From JBATTK01 sp049670505 (lineage in GTDB: Bacteria; Bacteroidota; Bacteroidia; Flavobacteriales; Flavobacteriaceae): a stretch of 64,000 nt of DNA. Numbering within the stretch: the stretch's first letter is position 1; each line of letters starts with the position of its first letter. Positions 61,759 to 64,000 of the stretch are shown here, one piece after another. The translations under genes and the position numbers were made by a program. The notes beneath the pieces are model-generated. The model was not told where the DNA came from. It saw nothing but the letters and a program-made list of their open reading frames with translations, and made no database searches. The DNA lies in contig JBATTK010000154.1 of assembly GCA_049670505.1 (NCBI GenBank), positions 41,806 through 105,805 of the forward strand. Direction: 5' to 3'.

Positions 61759-64000
61759 TTAAAAACTAACGGCTACATTTATAAAATACGTACGGCCATA
61801 ACCATACCAAAACCTTGGTCCAAAGGAGGGGTTACCGCTCAAATTATCTTGGGACAATTCTCCATAATTTCCATTTCTACTTTGTTCAAATCCTCCTGTT
61901 CTAAAAACAGTGTCGAATACATTGCTGACACTTGCAAAAACACTTATATACTTCTTATTTACCAACCAGGACTTCCCCCCAATTAAATTCAATAAATAAA
62001 AATTATCCAACGGACGCTGTTCTAATAACTTGTCTACATTTTCTTGTGTCGCTTCCGGGAAAGGCTGGCCCGTTTCCGGGTCTAGAAAAAAACTTGGGGT
62101 TCTGGTTATGGTAGAAATACCGATATAGTTATTTGCCAAATAATTAGCTGTTGTCCCTACCCACCAATACTTTGGGTCGCGGTATTCTACCCCAAAGGCA
62201 TAAGCGGTCTGGGGTCCTTGCGCCAATTTAAGATCTTTAACCTTCGCAACCCCTAAGTCTATATTACCTGCAACATTGATCAAATCTTCTTCATTCCCTG
62301 CCGTATCAAAGTTTATAGTGACATTAGGGTCGCTAGCATACAGATATTTGCCAATAGCGGCCACAGCGGATAACTTTACTGCGGACGATACTTGATATTC
62401 CAATCCTAATTCTGTTCCCAAATGAAGTTTGTCCAAATTTGTAAGGACTTCTTGAACAAAATCGGAACCGACACCAGATTCTACAAAGAAAAAATTAATG
62501 TCCGTTACATCCTGAAAACGTGTGTAATAGCCGGTAAGTCTTCCCGTGAGTTTAGAAAGTCTAATAAAATAATTGAAATCTATAGTCGATATCTGTTCAC
62601 TTTGGATGTCCGGAATTACTTGATTATTCTCCCTTGGATTAATAAATACGTTCTGTAGTGTCGGGGGATTCGTAAGGAATGCCGCATTGAGGGCCAACCA
62701 ATGTCTGCCATTAATTTTATACATGAACCCTCCCTTAGCAGCATAATTTGAAAATTCAATTTCCTCACTTTTCCCAAAAGAGCTCTCCAAAAAACGTTCG
62801 TTAAGGAATAGGCCATCCCTTTGGTAACCAGTATTGGAATAACGAGCTGAAACAAAAGCCTCCCAACTTGTATAGTTGGCTTTAAATTGTACAAATGTAT
62901 CAACAGACTTGGCATTTATATGGTAGTGATAATTAAAAATATTATCGGTTCCTTTTGTCAAATTGCCGTTCAAATCATTTCTAGTATCTGAAAAAGGGTC
63001 TATGTCCTCATGAAATTCCGCACCCAATAAATCCTCTATTTTTGCAAAATTATCAGACTCCAGACTTTTGTAGGTAGCTCCAAAATCGATTTTAAACCTG
63101 TCGTTTATTTTTAAGTTTCCAATAGTATTGATAGTAAGTGAATTATCCTCCGTGGTATCATCATATAGCACATATGCAGCCTTACCGTTAGTTGTTTCTC
63201 CCAAATTTGCCCTATAAAGATTTATCCAATCGGTTTGGGGATTCCTTAGATACGCTTCCTTTGCCAAAGCGGCATTTTCAAAGTTTGCGCCAATAGGGCT
63301 ATTCATATAAAAGCTGGGCAAGTATCTATAAAATGTAGGATCTGGATTTGGGGCATTGTAATACCCTAATCTACTTCTGGCATTTGTTCCAAACTGATAT
63401 GCAATACCAGTGTTTAAATTAAATACATCGGATGTATAATAATGATTAAGAATAAATACGGGTTCCCGAATTTTACGTTCCCTGGAGTTACGAGTGTCCC
63501 CGCTCTGAGAACCCCAATATGGGTTGTATGCCCTACCCATCAAATCGAAAACTTCCTCGGTAATCGCAGAAGAACGCCCTCTACGATTGGCGGCTAGAAA
63601 AGAAGTAAAACTAAAGCTGTTCTTTGGGTTGGGTTGATACTCCAAAACTCCAAAAATGGAGTAGGCATCATATAAAGTACCGTTAATATATCCTTCATTT
63701 GCCCATCTTCTAGAGGCAGAAATGCTATAAGAAAACCCATTACCTTGAATTCTTGAGGTATATGTTGCCATTAGTCTACCTGCATACGTTCTATTAGAGC
63801 TAGAAGTTGACAATCGCAATCCAGGGCGTAGTCCGGAGGGTCTTGTATCGATATTGGTGGTGCCTAAAATACCGCCAAAGTTAACATCCGATGCTTGTAA
63901 TCCGTTTGTAAATTCCTGATTTCGAACAACATCATTTAATCCTCCCCAGTTGTTCCACTGTGGGCGGCCGTCAAAAAATTTATTCATCGGAATTCCATTG
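61759..64000 (-). CDS. TonB-dependent receptor, C-terminal part (runs off right edge)
   Basis: 747 codons are visible; the frame is open to the right edge, so the signal peptide, any N-terminal domain and part of the plug lie outside. The first visible residues (NGIPMNKFFDGRPQWNNWGG) are the plug segment that follows the usual VYVN stretch. The barrel ends with YFINVAVSF. An ATG at 63987 is internal, not the start. The DUF5689 lipoprotein gene lies 111 bases downstream, with no terminator between. Confidence 0.93.
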   Translation of the reverse strand, partial: NGIPMNKFFDGRPQWNNWGGLNDVVRNQEFTNGLQASDVNFGGILGTTNIDTRPSGLRPGLRLSTSSSNRTYAGRLMATYTSRIQGNGFSYSISASRRWANEGYINGTLYDAYSIFGVLEYQPNPKNSFSFTSFLAANRRGRSSAITEEVFDLMGRAYNPYWGSQSGDTRNSRERKIREPVFILNHYYTSDVFNLNTGIAYQFGTNARSRLGYYNAPNPDPTFYRYLPSFYMNSPIGANFENAALAKEAYLRNPQTDWINLYRANLGETTNGKAAYVLYDDTTEDNSLTINTIGNLKINDRFKIDFGATYKSLESDNFAKIEDLLGAEFHEDIDPFSDTRNDLNGNLTKGTDNIFNYHYHINAKSVDTFVQFKANYTSWEAFVSARYSNTGYQRDGLFLNERFLESSFGKSEEIEFSNYAAKGGFMYKINGRHWLALNAAFLTNPPTLQNVFINPRENNQVIPDIQSEQISTIDFNYFIRLSKLTGRLTGYYTRFQDVTDINFFFVESGVGSDFVQEVLTNLDKLHLGTELGLEYQVSSAVKLSAVAAIGKYLYASDPNVTINFDTAGNEEDLINVAGNIDLGVAKVKDLKLAQGPQTAYAFGVEYRDPKYWWVGTTANYLANNYIGISTITRTPSFFLDPETGQPFPEATQENVDKLLEQRPLDNFYLLNLIGGKSWLVNKKYISVFASVSNVFDTVFRTGGFEQSRNGNYGELSQDNLSGNPSFGPRFWYGYGRTYFINVAVSF

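Overview
The window looks like a marine member of the Flavobacteriaceae (Bacteroidota). Evidence in the sequence: gliding genes gldD and gldE next to ssb and mutY; four TonB-dependent receptors, two with the CarboxypepD-like N-terminal extension; DUF4270 and DUF5689 lipoproteins; a short ATP synthase epsilon subunit encoded with beta only; and promoter-like TAnnTTTG boxes upstream of several genes. The closer placement (Zobellia/Maribacter-like) is an impression, not a result. No rRNA, tRNA, CRISPR array, prophage or intact insertion sequence was seen.

Layout. 1-408: start of an EamA permease running off the left edge. 507-8716: a one-direction locus of a small CNGKC protein, a Met/His-rich outer membrane barrel, a TonB receptor, a PepSY membrane protein and an isonitrile-hydratase-like DJ-1 lipoprotein, then the copper-free oxidase cydAB. 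8786-13308: small lipoprotein, gldD-gldE-ssb-mutY on the minus strand, then hup with a 29-residue very basic micro-gene closed by a terminator. 13425-16884: RNase G, an outer membrane protein, recX. 16877-25875: biotin genes on the minus strand (bioF, DUF2007, bioD, bioA, a ketoacyl synthase, bioB) interrupted by two plus-strand genes. 25956-26200: a hairpin-forming MITE-like element. 26415-30677: M61 peptidase, GNAT, atpC/atpD. 30864-38487: TonB receptor, glmS, a DUF4270 lipoprotein gene broken by an in-frame stop, and a half-length GT5 protein. 38590-44475: panC, what looks like the last 24 codons of a deleted panD, an LPG-synthase-like membrane protein, an esterase-like protein with Asp at the nucleophile position, a 7-bp tandem repeat, a second MITE, radA and a peptidase-like hydrolase. 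44479-56139: aldo/keto reductase, xth, barrel plus TonB receptor, glycyl-tRNA synthetase, coiled-coil protein, comF, Ig-like lipoprotein, nitrilase, NUDIX and ankyrin genes. 56474-64000: PAS histidine kinase and single-domain response regulator, a CatA-type acetyltransferase, an exported DinB protein, and a DUF5689 lipoprotein with a TonB receptor cut by the right edge.

How they work together. Most genes are core: respiration (cydAB, atpDC), cofactor synthesis (biotin, pantothenate), repair (mutY, radA, xth, recX, ssb), translation (glyQS) and cell-envelope precursor supply (glmS). The accessory signal lies in the outer-membrane uptake loci and in decay events: the DUF4270 nonsense codon, the panD remnant, and mobile inverted repeats. 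The most promising candidate for an undescribed system is the 507-6098 uptake locus. Its gene content and its position before a copper-independent oxidase fit acquisition of a metal complex, possibly a copper-isonitrile one, but the substrate is inference only.
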